In this document: positions 27,201 through 48,199 of the stretch, piece after piece
Layout of the letters: each line of letters opens with the position of its first letter
How positions within the stretch are numbered: position 1 is the stretch's first letter
Assembly (NCBI RefSeq): GCF_020085105.1
Contig: NC_058046.1
Span: 14,677,175 to 14,741,174 of the forward strand
DNA from: Siniperca chuatsi
Taxonomy: Eukaryota; Chordata; Actinopteri; Centrarchiformes; Sinipercidae
Reading direction: 5' to 3'
DNA length: 64,000 nucleotides
The notes under the pieces: generated by a model
What the model saw: only the letters and a program-made list of their open reading frames with translations
What the model was told of the DNA's origin: nothing
Database searches by the model: none
Program-made: the position numbers and the translations under genes

Positions 27201-27844
27201 AACTGCTTTCTGGTGCATAGCAGCCACGTCAGTTCCTCAACGAGCTCACCCGCTATAGAGAGATGTTGTAGCAGGATTAGAAGTAATCAATCACTTTGTA
27301 AATCACTTAATCTGTAGATAAAGCAGAGTTGTAAAAAGCACATTTGTAAAAGTAAATAAGGAAGTAGTTTAAGAAAAACATCTGCAGCCCCTTATTCAGT
27401 GCCTGACTTACTCTGCCTGAGAGTAAATAAACAAATTCCCCTTATAGGCAGACTTTCATTTTAATTTATATCTCAAGCATTTTGCCGATATAGTGAATCA
27501 GTATATTGCAGTTCACGTGTTTAATCAACATGTTACCTGTAAGAGAGGGACAAAACATGATCATTGTCTGTTAAATAAGCCCTCAGAAACTCACGCAGTA
27601 AGTTGAAAGGCCCCATGATGTGTCTGAATGAATAATGATCCAGGTATTTGTCGGCATAATCTTTCACCCACACTTCCTTCATGTTGTCAGCAAGGCTCAG
27701 CAGACACAGCCGTGTCAACGAAAGGACAGATCCATCTTCATCTGTCTTCCCGCAGCTCCCCATCCACTCAGTATTCTTCAGCCTCCTTTGGCCGGGCCGA
27801 GCCTTGGCCCCACCACGTTCACCCACAGCTCGAAACAGAGGCAT
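24237..27844 (-). CDS. Leucine-rich-repeat protein of unrecognised family, four coding exons
   Basis: Coding exons 27595-27844, 27086-27252, 25324-26555 and 24237-24630 join in frame (GT-AG) to 680 aa. A splice acceptor just upstream of the ATG at 27844 implies a non-coding first exon further right. Residues about 30-95 hold SLTRLCLLSLADNM and FNLLPGELVEELTWLL, an order reminiscent of BC-box/VHL-box substrate receptors; that is a weak inference. LRR units follow (LRGLSLERC, LWSLDLSGA, LRSLSLAGTP, LRHLDVSRCHLL). A serine/cysteine-rich linker and a strongly acidic tract at about 342-376 interrupt them, then more LRRs run to the C-terminus (LVSLNLEGV, LEKLSLVSL, LKYVDVSYCWQI). No signal peptide or membrane segment is evident. 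The ends are probably right because all four junctions keep phase. Possible role: ubiquitin-ligase adaptor, unproven. Confidence 0.85.
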
Positions 27845-28029
27845 TGCTGAACAGAAGTGGCTAGTTTCAGTGTTGATGTTGAATGAGATGATTAACAGAA
27901 CAGAAAAGAGAAAAAAAACTGATACCAAAATTTATGTTTACCTTTTCAGTTTTTCTTCTACAATTTGCAATTTTTCTTGCAAATTACTGAATGAGCCTTA
28001 CCTCTTAAGGCTCCTTAAGATAAATTAAA

Positions 28030-28166
28030 GGGGGGGGGGGGGGGATCACTTTTGGTTGAACTGGTTACAATTGGTAGTCATATGCAACCAGTAATGAGGG
28101 GTCAAAAGTAGACATTTCTTTGTCTTAAAGGGACACAGTCCAAAACGTTTGGGAATCACTGGTGTA
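28030..28166. repeat. G15 run followed by a dispersed repeat fragment
   Basis: Fifteen consecutive G at 28030-28044, followed by a segment ending in GGGAATCACTGGTGTAG, a phrase common at the ends of fish dispersed repeats that include hAT-like elements. Family not resolved. Confidence 0.4.
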
Positions 28167-30239
28167 GACTATCATCAATATTATGTAATTTATATGCTAT
28201 TATAAGTTCGCATCTCATCTTCATCAAAAATGTCATAAAAAGTAAATTATCACAGACAAGGTTCTGTGTACAAAATGTATTTGTGTAGGACATCATGAGG
28301 CACTGGACTGTGTACTCCCATTTATATATAGCTCCTTTTCGTGACTATTAATGCCCATATAAAGTCAATTCAAGAGTAGAGAGAGAGATATAAATTAATG
28401 TGTACAGCGTCATATCCAATAAAGAAGAAGAATTCATATTGCATTTAGACCTACCTGCCAAATCAATTATATTTTTTTATGTCCAATAAGAAAGAAGACA
28501 GGGGTGTAAAGCAAAAGAAATGTGAAACAACCTTTCTCGATCCACAGCAACACTTCCTGACTGTACTGTGAATCGATGTTACAGCCCTGAGTTTGGTCTC
28601 TCAGGCACAACTTCCTCTCAGGCTGTGCGGGGTGTTGCCAATAAATCAAGGGGCAGCCTTGAACCGCAACCGTGGTCTCATTCCTAAATCAACCAGTCTA
28701 TACATATTGACGATTTAATTGCTAAATGCGCGGGATACAGTCTAAGCGGTAATGTCTCCCTGAAAGTTAACACTTAGGGCAATAAACCTCATTAAAAAAT
28801 TTGAAGTTATGTTCAAGGGCAATATGCAGTTTCAAAAACTTTTCACATACAGTTGATTAATGATCCTAAAGCACTTTGAAGGCTAAAGGTTTAAGGTTAT
28901 TTTTCATTTTGCAGGCTATAATATTATAGGCAACGTTTACATAACAAATTAACATTTCTCACTTACCTCTACTGGTATCAAGCCGTGTTTTGGTTTTATG
29001 TTTTAATGAAAGCAAAAACAAAAAATAACAGACTTGGTTACTAAGGGCAATCAATCATTTTATACATAATGGCTAACAGTATGTTAAGGCCCATTTTCCG
29101 AGAAATGGATGCGTGTGAGTCATTACTGGGACATCTGAGCCAACATACAATTACAAACATGTCAACATAAAATGCCGTTTTAACTCATAAATACCTGTAT
29201 ATTATAATACTGCAGATGGAAATTGTAAATATCTGAGTCTAAGAATATGTAGAAAGTGACTTAACCTTCACATTTCCTAGTTATTGCTTTTTTTTAACTG
29301 GCTGCAAGTCAAAGTGGCACAATTAAGTGAGAAAATATGTTTGTGTATGTTTTTAGAATTTGGGTTTGTAAGAGTGGAGGTATCAGATATCTGATGTATT
29401 TGAAGTACAGTGTCTCCCTATAGTGGCTGTGAATGGAAGCATGACTTCTTCAGTGTACATGCTGTAATGGTCTATTTGAAGTGCAGCAGAGGCCTCTGTC
29501 AGTGTGACATGTCATAGTCATCTTCATGTCTCCCTTCTGCCATCCCACGTTCTCAGCTGTCTGGCCCAGATGGTGAAGAGCATGTATTAAAGAAGCTGTA
29601 GACTGGTCTGTTAGCAGGCTGGAAGGGTCAATGGGCATTTTGTTAATCCATATCTTTACCTACATCCTGGGGTTAGTAGCTGCTTGTTAAATAACTGCAC
29701 ACAAGAGATAAACATAAGCATTTAAAAAAATCAAAACAGACTTGGTGATTTTTTTTTATTTCCCACGATGTGATACATCAAAGTGTAGCTACAAAGAGTT
29801 CCTTTAATATGTAACATTTGGTTTCACAGTGATATGTTGTGTAAAAAATGGCTATATTTCAGTAAAGAAGTAAATTTATCGTAAATGCATTCTAATTTAT
29901 CATGACACAAAATCAGCAATCGTTTAATTTCCCTTAATTTCCCAACATTCATAAGACAATGTGTAATAATATAAATTAATTCATATATTTCACTTGGGTG
30001 TCCCTTAAAATCCATAATCACAGTAATAAAAGCACTTGAATTGATGAGTAAATCTAAGGTTAGTATGACAAAACTATATCAAAAGTAACTGATTCTGATA
30101 AGGCACCAGGTTAAGCGCAATTTCACTTTCCATTGAGTGTGATCTGGATGTGGATTTTGATCAGGCAAATGTTAGCACTGCTAAATGTTAAAATGAAATG
30201 TAAAATTCTTATTTCAGTTCATACAGAGAACAGTCCCAT

Positions 30240-30434
30240 AACTGGAATATTGCTCTATTACTTATGACTTATATTACTTATACTATTATATTGTATTATA
30301 CCTCTAAATCCACTTTGGTACTTTCACTTATTTTATCTTTTATACTTATATCCACTTTGTACTTAATTTATCTTAACTGTGTTATAGCATATTATATTTT
30401 GAGTTTCCCCTTGGGTATTTCTGATTCTGATAAC
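30240..30434 (+). mobile_element. LINE-like 3' tail
   Basis: AT-rich stretch ending TTTCCCCTTGGGTATTTCTG then ATTCTGATA, the form of tail left by Rex1/CR1-type LINEs truncated at the 5' end. It lies just downstream of the gda stop codon in that gene's direction. Confidence 0.4.
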
Positions 30435-30649
30435 TTTTCAAGTTTGTATCATGAGTTCCCAGTTTCACCACAGTGAGTGCTACAATCTGATGTAGACTGT
30501 ATAAAAAATTATTTATGATTATAACTCAAATCAATCCCAGCCTTCTGATCATAAAGCATTTTCTAGCTACACAAGCGCAAATATGAGATCATCAAGCCAA
30601 TGCAGCTACAGAAAGCAGTTTTACGTGACCAGCACAAAGTCCCAAGCGT

Positions 30650-41514
<10,865 letters not shown>

Positions 41515-42354
41515 CCCTACAATAGATCAGTCGGAGTCCAGCAGTAAGATACCTGCAGCAGCAACAGCGCAGCGAGTTTTGTCCTCGGGAAGCAACAGGA
41601 CGTACGACTCCACACTCTTAGAAGTAGTAGAGCCTCGAGGAACCTTTTGGGGTTCCTCACCATTGCCACTGTGGAGGAACCTTTTCAGTTCATAAAGGTT
41701 CTTTAAGAAACCGCTTTGTGGGGTTTGGGCTTCAATTTTGAACTCATTAAAATCATCATTATTATTAGACCTATTATTATTGATAGTCATATTTTTACTA
41801 TTAATATTATTATTGACATTGCACAAATGTTTTCTCAGACATTTTATTTAACCAGAATATAATGAGTGATAACACATAGAATTCAGTGTTGAAACAAGTT
41901 TATCTTTACAATATTTCATATTAAGTCAAGTGACTGAATATGATATGATCACATGATATAATAACAAAGCAACATTCATACAAATGTGTAATAATAACAT
42001 TAGAAGTAATAGTTCTAGTAGTAGTAATATGCATATAATTTGCGAAAATATATAATTCTCAAAAATACAAAATGTCTTAAATATTACATATAGAGACAAT
42101 AGAAGATGCTGATAAATATATTTTCATATTTCTCCTTTCTTTTTTTCAAATGGTTTCTCCACCACAATGCTTAAACTTCAGTTCAATAAAGACTGTACAG
42201 ATCAACACAAATACAACACTGGATGTTATTCGATGCTTAAACTAAAGACAATAATAGCTGCTGTTATTAATTAACTAACTAATAAATAGTTATTGTTGTT
42301 TGTGTGTGAGAGAGGGGTGAGGGAGGGGATAAGGGAGGAGATGCAGGAGACTGC

Positions 42355-43088
42355 TTAAGAAAACAGGTAGTCAGCCATCTTGATGACAGTGGGTGAAATC
42401 TTTCCATGAGGTCCATTTGATATGAGGTACTTTTCAATTAAATTTAGGGTGTTTTTGACCCTCCTGTGGATGTTAAAAACTAAATAATAAGACATCAATT
42501 TCCCCAGCCCCAAGGTGATGTCATCAACCTGATGACCCTCCAAGAAGGCGTTTCTTGTAATTACAAGGACAGGCGTTGGGACCTCTGGATTCTAGGGCAG
42601 TAAAACAACAACAACAATCTCAATGTTATGTTGCTCAGAATTACCTGGACAGTGTTGTGGCCCACTGACAATAACCCATGTGTCATTGTAACTACATAGG
42701 CATACCTTCTTGGGGTCCTCTTTGAATAAATGTTGGAGGAGTAACGTATCCAGGATCACTTGCAGACTTTGTGTTGGAAAGATAAATAAAAATTAACACA
42801 TAAAAGTGGCATGCCATCAAAAGCAACACCAAATTTACATATATCAAAACACAATTACAGAATTTGTAGCCAGAAATTGCCCATGTAATTGCTTCTATTA
42901 TTATTGGTATTAATATTATTATTAGGTATTAATATTACCTCTGCGTGACTCCTCTGCACATCCATTCTAAGCATCTTCATACATAGGGAAGAGGTCTAGC
43001 CCAGTTGCTCCTGCTGACATTCTTCCATTCCTGTCATGATGCTGTGATCAATGCCAACATCAAGCTGATCTTGCGATTCTGTGAGGAG
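42355..43088 (-). pseudogene. Exon-like fragments inside the CACTA element
   Basis: Three pieces on the gda strand have splice-like edges. About 42951-43088 includes SQDQLDVGIDHSIMTG and appears interrupted by a stop. 42706-42758 gives ILDTLLLQHLFKEDPKK and is followed by GT. 42355-42591 starts after AG and gives 78 residues containing TPVLVITRNAFLEGHQ and LMSYYLVFNIHRRVK, then a stop. The second and third pieces join in frame. They resemble, from memory, the C-terminal part of a multicopy fish family often labelled uncharacterised or SAM-domain-like. I cannot confirm this. They may be element-encoded or a second host capture. Confidence 0.45.
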
Positions 43089-43101
43089 CTGTGAACAACA
43101 C

Positions 43102-43164
43102 ACACACAAACACCACATAAGCAAAAGTTCACACATAACCAACAATCTTGACAAAATACAGCTA
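43102..43164. repeat. Direct repeat, left copy, bracketing the captured gda segment
   Basis: CACACAAACACCACAT, then TTCACACATAAC, then AATCTTGACAAAATACAGCT. The second copy follows the captured segment at about 43893-43950 in the same orientation. It ends some 17 bp before the gda-derived block starts. Confidence 0.8.
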
Positions 43165-43180
43165 CAATTTTTTAGCAGCA

Positions 43181-43478
43181 ACATATCTGCTGATTGGAGC
43201 ACTGTCAGGTTAACTGTAATAAAGTTACAAATTTCAATTACTGGGCTTAATCTGATGGATTACGGTCTCACATTGTATTCTTCACCACAGTCAAACAAGG
43301 CACACAGATCCATTATCACATTTTGAGCAGCTGATCTGCTTATAATAGCAACTACACACCCTGAATATGTCAGACAAGACAGTGCGGACATTTCTCTCTT
43401 TATGCACCACATCACTATGAATATAACATGGCTGTGTTAACAGATTTACATTACTAGAATTTTCCAATTTTTGTATTT
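43181..43478. repeat. Captured gda intron block 1
   Basis: Matches 35446-35743 over 298 bases with two substitutions and no gap. It comes from gda intron 4, downstream of exon 4 in the gene's direction. Confidence 0.97.
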
Positions 43479-43494
43479 ACTTTATTACCACACA

Positions 43495-43881
43495 CAAAAT
43501 GTGTGTGTGCGTGTGTGTGTGTGTGTGTGTGCATGTATGTTTATGTGTAGGTCTTACTTGCAATCTGGGCCAACAGGAGAGAGGCATCTGTATGTATAGT
43601 AGCAAAGTAACATGCAGTGGTTGCTCCGTTTCTCAGGGTCCTTTTCTGTGAAGCACAGGGATCATATTACAGGATTAAGAAAACATCCAAAAAATGTTTT
43701 CTTTTCTATATGTTTTTAAGCCACTGAATTGTTCACACCCTTCTGAAATCATAGGCTTTTACAATTATGCAATTGGTCCTAGGGCCAATTGGGAAATTCT
43801 GGCCTCCTTCATCTCCCCTTCTATCACATGGGTCCCGAGGCTTGCTATCGCCTCCGACCCCTCCACCGGCTATACCTGGGC
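43495..43881. repeat. Captured gda block 2 (GT tract, exon 4, LINE edge)
   Basis: Matches 36061-36445 with seven substitutions and a two-base length difference in the GT tract. It begins beside a CA/GT tract, which may mark the internal deletion junction, and ends inside the 5' part of the L2-like LINE. Confidence 0.97.
43558..43645 (-). pseudogene. Copy of gda exon 4 inside the transposon
   Basis: An 88-nt copy of gda exon 4 (36122-36209) in the same orientation as gda, with its acceptor AG and donor GTAAG unchanged. It differs at one base, turning the Thr of NGT into Ala (NGA) in the conserved NGTTTACYF stretch. The full 14-exon gda reading frame does not need it, so it is a duplicate that could at most be an alternative leader exon. 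Confidence 0.9.
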
Positions 43882-43892
43882 TATAACATCAA

Positions 43893-43950
43893 GCACACAA
43901 AGACCACATGTGTTTCACACATAACTAATAATCTTGACAGAATACAGCTA
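43893..43950. repeat. Direct repeat, right copy
   Basis: CACACAAAGACCACAT, then TTTCACACATAACTA, then AATCTTGACAGAATACAGCT. Roughly 85% like the left copy at 43102-43164, with a short gap. Confidence 0.8.
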
Positions 43951-44180
43951 TCAGCTTACAAATGTCAATTACAAACACTGCCCAGTATATAATTATAGTT
44001 ATATTTACCTTACCTGGCTTAATACTGGCTAACAGCTAAAACTGCTAGTGAAAAACTCTAAACCTCTAAACTGAGCTGTTAAAGGTTCCTCCAGGAACCC
44101 CTAAAGTAAGCGAGGTTCCTTGAATATCCCCAGAGTTCCTTGAGGCTCTCCTAATTCTAAGAGTGCACCTGACGGCAAAG

Positions 44181-44196
44181 CCAATCTGCAGCCAAT
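44181..44196. promoter_or_regulatory. Paired CCAAT motifs at the outer edge of the transposon
   Basis: CCAATCTGCAGCCAAT starts 16 bp beyond the transposon end. With the element removed these boxes would lie about 115-130 bp upstream of the gda ATG, a typical promoter distance. The inference is that the element landed between the promoter and the start codon. Confidence 0.4.
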
Positions 44197-44789
44197 GAGA
44201 AAATAGGGGTTGTTTCTATGTGTGTTAGGGTTTGTCTGATCGTCAAGTTTTTATGGCAAAATGAACTAACTAAAGTTAGAATGAACTGAACCAAAAGTAA
44301 TGGGCTGGGAGAGAGAGAGGCTGACAGATGTAATAACCAACCGCAGTGAGCTGGCAGCCACACTTGTGCCTAATCAAAGACACATACTGTATCTCTCGCT
44401 CTTGTTTTTGTATAATTTTGGCACTCTGTTTTTGCAGATGTGCTGTTTAAAGGCACTGGGCCCAAAGGCTGGGGGAGGGATTTAAAAATGTTTTTGGGCT
44501 AGGTCAGTGTCAGTAACAAAAAAACAATGGGCTGATCTACCCATTTTATGGGCTGTTCAAAAAAACAAAGACAACAAAAAATACATTAAAAAAGACAGTT
44601 GTGTCGGCCCAACAACTTAAAGTTGTTGGTTGGTCTTTTGTCGCTTCTAATAAGTATACACCAACAACATGAAAGAAACTAACAGTTATACACAGATGTT
44701 AAGCACTGTAATAGAATGAATCTTTTCTCATTTCAAGTAGCCTATAGCTGAGGGCAGAGAGCAGAGAGCTTTTGAAAAAATTTGCATCT

Positions 44790-45362
44790 TGTTAGGTTTT
44801 ATTAAACGGTTGAGCTCAAGTGCAGGACTCAGACAAACGGTAGGAATATAAAGAGATTTATTTAAGAACAGGAAAGGGGAAGTGGATGAAGACCAGGTGT
44901 TGGGATCCAGAGCTCGCAGAGAGGATGTGACGGTATGGTGGTGGTGCTTGGCGAGACTGGGATGAAGATCCAGAACAGGTAAGCAGGTAGGTGAGCTAAT
45001 GGTGGCGATGAGGGCGTGGCTGAGAGACATGTGGCAGACAGACAGGAGCAAACCAGGAGCAGGCAGGTGAGTTGTGATCCTTGAGCAAAGAAACCCGGTT
45101 AGCGGATATAACACAAGAACAGACTGAATGCTTTAGAAAACACAATGGTTGGCCAACTAGTAACTACCACAGTGGTTGAAACAACAATCTGGCAATGAGT
45201 GAATGGAGAGCCAGGGTAGATATACTGGTGTTGATGAGCTTGATGGGAGGCAAGTGTGTCGACTGAGCAGAGTGATTGGTTTAAGGATCTCAGGTGAGTG
45301 AGAGTAGTGGAGTCATGAGTCAATGGAGGGAGACACAGGAGGAGTAGCCATGCCTCCTGACA
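44790..45362. mobile_element. Solo-LTR-like fossil
   Basis: A 573-bp block with ends TGTTAGG and CCTGACA, flanked by CATCT and CATAT, an imperfect 5-bp duplication. It has the mixed CA-rich composition of fish LTRs and an AATAAA-like motif near one end on the minus strand. No internal coding region is present, so it looks like a solitary LTR of a Gypsy-type or similar element. Age moderate. Family from memory only. Confidence 0.4.
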
Positions 45363-46461
45363 CATATGCACACACAGAGAGAAACAGAAGACACAGGGCA
45401 TGGGAATAACGATTGGAAACACAGCTGTAACACATCTGAAAATAAAGTGGATCGATCATATTGGGCTCTCAGATTGTTGATTTTCTGTGCCTTCAGTTCA
45501 GATCATTTGAATTGGTATATTTGCTCAAAAGATTTGTGCTTTTATGAGACATCTACTAGCTTTGAACTGCCCGTGGGAAGAAGCCTAAAAGCTGTGTTTT
45601 CGCTGTCTACTTTTCTTAGAGCACATGCCAGAAAAAAAAAGTTCTGACCCCCGTACAGCTCTGATCGCAGGCTGTGCTCATGCTTGTGGTTTTATTATTA
45701 TGAAGGAGTACAAAAAATCTTGATGAAAACAATTCATGCAGGGACTTAAGGGTTTGATGAACACTATTTTCAGTAGCTTTTCCGTTATTTGACTAATACG
45801 CACGTCATTTAGCCATTTCCAGTTAGGCCCTATGCAATTTCCAAGTCATCAAATTTTATCCTGAGTAAGAATATGCACTCACACTAATCCAAATTCATTT
45901 CCAGATTCCAGGCCTGGAATTAAGTAATTTTTAGGGCAAGGCCACTTTGGCCTTTGATAAATAAAATGTATTGGGACATCACGACCAAAATGTAGGGCAC
46001 CAAGGCCAAAACCAATGTTGCAATAACAATAAGTGATTATTACATTGTATGAAGACAAAACAGTATACAATCAACAATTAGGAGTCAGAGTATTGAAAAA
46101 CAGTACTAAGTTTATTAAAACTGTAGACTGAATCAAGCACATCATGTTTAATTAGTAAAGTAGTTTAAAAACATGCACACAAAGGGCAACCATTTACTGC
46201 ATACTGCCTTTAGAAACAAGACAGAGTACAATTAGCTGATAATTAGCCTGATCAGCCACAGTCTAACACATAAATGCAAACACATACTAGACTGTAAACC
46301 ATTAATAACTAACCACAATCAACGTCAGATAACCTTATCTTATGCAGTTACCTAGTGTTTCTGTAGTGGTGATAAAACAATAAAAATATACATACCGTAG
46401 CAGTTTGAATTAAATGGAAGCTCCCTGCGCTCTGTGGGGAAAATATTACGCCAAACTCCCA

Positions 46462-47436
46462 TTTAAGGTCCATTATGTAGGATTTAGTGGCATCTAGCAG
46501 TAAAATTGCAGTTTGCAACCATTTGAATACCACTCACCTCACCCTCCCATTCCAAGCGTGAAACTATGGTGGCCGCGAAAAACGCGAACGGCCCAATCGA
46601 AAGCCAGTGATTGGTGTGTCCATTCTGGGCTAGTGTAGAAACGTGGCGGTGCAACATGGCAGCCTCCGTGGAAGGGGACCCGCTCCCTCTGTAGATAAAA
46701 ACGGCTTATTCTAAAGGTAATGAAAACACAACGATTATTATTTTTAGGCGATTATACACTAATGAAAACATACTCATAAATATTAATATTATTATTATTC
46801 TGCCGATAGCTCCTCCTAAATCAGGGCTATTCAATTGGGCCAGATTTTAAAACCAGGAAATGTAGATGGGCAAGACATTTTCAGCAGCCTACTTAAAACC
46901 TTTTTTTTTTAAAAGTTTTTGGTAATGACAAATTTTAAACAAATGCAAATGAATGTACTAAAAAATAGTAGGTGTTTGGAGATGGCGGTAACATAAACAA
47001 ATACTTGCCCATCCAGGAAGGGTTAAACTGACAGTTTTCATTGTCAAATTCACATTTCAGGGTTGACAGAGACATATTTTCAGTAGAGCACTTCCCTACT
47101 TGTGACTGTCAATAGCCAGATGTTTTGAAAAGCTACTAAGCGTGGTGGAACTCACATGAGAAAACGTTGATTTGTGAAAGATGTGGTTGGCGGTGTCGCT
47201 ACATCCGTAAACATCCTGCCCGATCGGTACTGCGCATGTGCAACTCTCAACAGAAATGAGAAGGAAGCGAGATGGCTCACTTGTTAGCTACTTCCACACA
47301 CTATATATGTAGTTTATTTTGTCATATATCAGATTTATGTATGCTGGGCCCCTCGGAGGTTGCTTCTAGGCCAGATGTGGCCCCTGGGCCGGCAATTGAA
47401 TAGGCCTGTACTAAATGTTACATACTGGACCTTTAA
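46462..47436. mobile_element. TTTAA-flanked MITE, interrupted by a nested element
   Basis: The left end TTTAAGGTCCATTATGTAGG and the right end TACTGGACCTTTAA form short inverted ends flanked by TTTAA/TTAA. The interior phrases TTTAGTGGCATCTAGCAG and AACATGGCAGCCTCCGTGG belong to a very common fish MITE. A separate element (46822-47408) sits inside it. Confidence 0.8.
46822..47408. mobile_element. hAT-type element nested in the MITE
   Basis: The left end CAGGGCTATTCAATTGG is mirrored by the right end (reverse complement CAGGCCTATTCAATTGC). Flanking TCCTAAAT and TACTAAAT give an 8-bp target duplication with one mismatch, as hAT elements make. No transposase frame is seen, so it is non-autonomous. 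Confidence 0.8.
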
Positions 47437-47754
47437 GAAATTGACATTAACAATTCCTTACGTGTCCTCAAAAACACGTTCTATGTCGACAGTCTTGTCA
47501 ATTCAGCATCAACATAATCCATAAAAATAAACTGTACAAACTTTACATTTTGGATTTTGTCACCTCAACTCGCTACCAGCCTCCGTTGTTTAGCGGCGCT
47601 ATTTTAGTGGAAGAAGACAACAGGAATGAGAGGCAAACCATTAAAAAAAAAAGGCAACGATTTCTCACTAAAATATGTGCTGGTTGGTGGATCAGATGCA
47701 CACTGAATTAAACACAGACTCATAACACTGTTAATTCCCCGTCTATGTGTGTGT

Positions 47755-48185
47755 GACGGTGTTATGGCTGGAATGCCGGGGAACAGGGAAAAGACCCAAA
47801 CGCAGACAAACTAGGCAGAGCAGGTGCAGTTCAATGGTATTCAGTGAAAGTCAAAACTAAAAGCTTACAGTGTGGTGATGAGGCAGGCAGAGAACAAAGG
47901 TAGTCCATGAGTGACAGACAAATCCAAAAGAGAAGGCAAAACAAAAACAACTAAGGGCGGCTGAGGAGTCCAGGTAAAATCCAACCAAGGAATAATTCCA
48001 AAAGAAGTCCAAACAAAAAATAATCCATAAAGAATCCAAGGAGCAGGGTAATGCAGGAACACAGGAGCCAGTGGCCTGAGAGCTGAACAACGGCTCCCAG
48101 ACATCCCTTCAGAAACAAGTCCAAAAAGTCTGAGTAGAGCTGGGTGGGTGCAGGGGGTCTAGAGGAGGGACTGGAGAGCAAAAGC
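47755..48185. mobile_element. LTR-like fossil fragment
   Basis: Starts near GTGACGGTGTTATGGCTGG, with GACCCAAACGCAGACAAAC following, a form found at one end of several fish LTR families. It is A-rich inside with no coding region. Boundaries are uncertain, and it looks like a lone end fragment. Confidence 0.3.
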
Positions 48186-48199
48186 AGTGCATGAACTGG

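Larger units (their letters stand above)
27845..30649. other. Upstream region of the LRR gene and gda 3' flank
   Basis: No conserved exon seen on either strand. The left part must hold the LRR gene's leader exon(s) and promoter. The right part holds the gda 3' UTR. A G15 run and two repeat fragments are listed separately. Confidence 0.45.
41613..44165. mobile_element. EnSpm/CACTA-type DNA transposon carrying a gda exon copy
   Basis: The left end reads CACTCTTAGAAGTAGTAGAG and the reverse complement of the right end reads CACTCTTAGAATTAGGAGAG. About 32 bp of inverted repeat pair with three mismatches, followed by iterated GGAACC/GGTTCC subterminal motifs, the usual fish EnSpm plan. The dinucleotide CA flanks both sides (41611-41612, 44166-44167), a possible short target duplication. 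The interior holds exon-like pieces at 42355-43088, a captured gda segment at 43181-43881 and paired direct repeats. I found no DDE transposase, so it is probably non-autonomous. It ends 98 bp before the gda start codon. Confidence 0.85.

Noticed and set aside
43694-43924. Open frames at 36258-36617 and 43694-43924 that begin with the same residues
   Set aside because: They arise because the segment is duplicated in the CACTA element. They cover intron and LINE-edge sequence on the strand opposite gda, so they are not genes.
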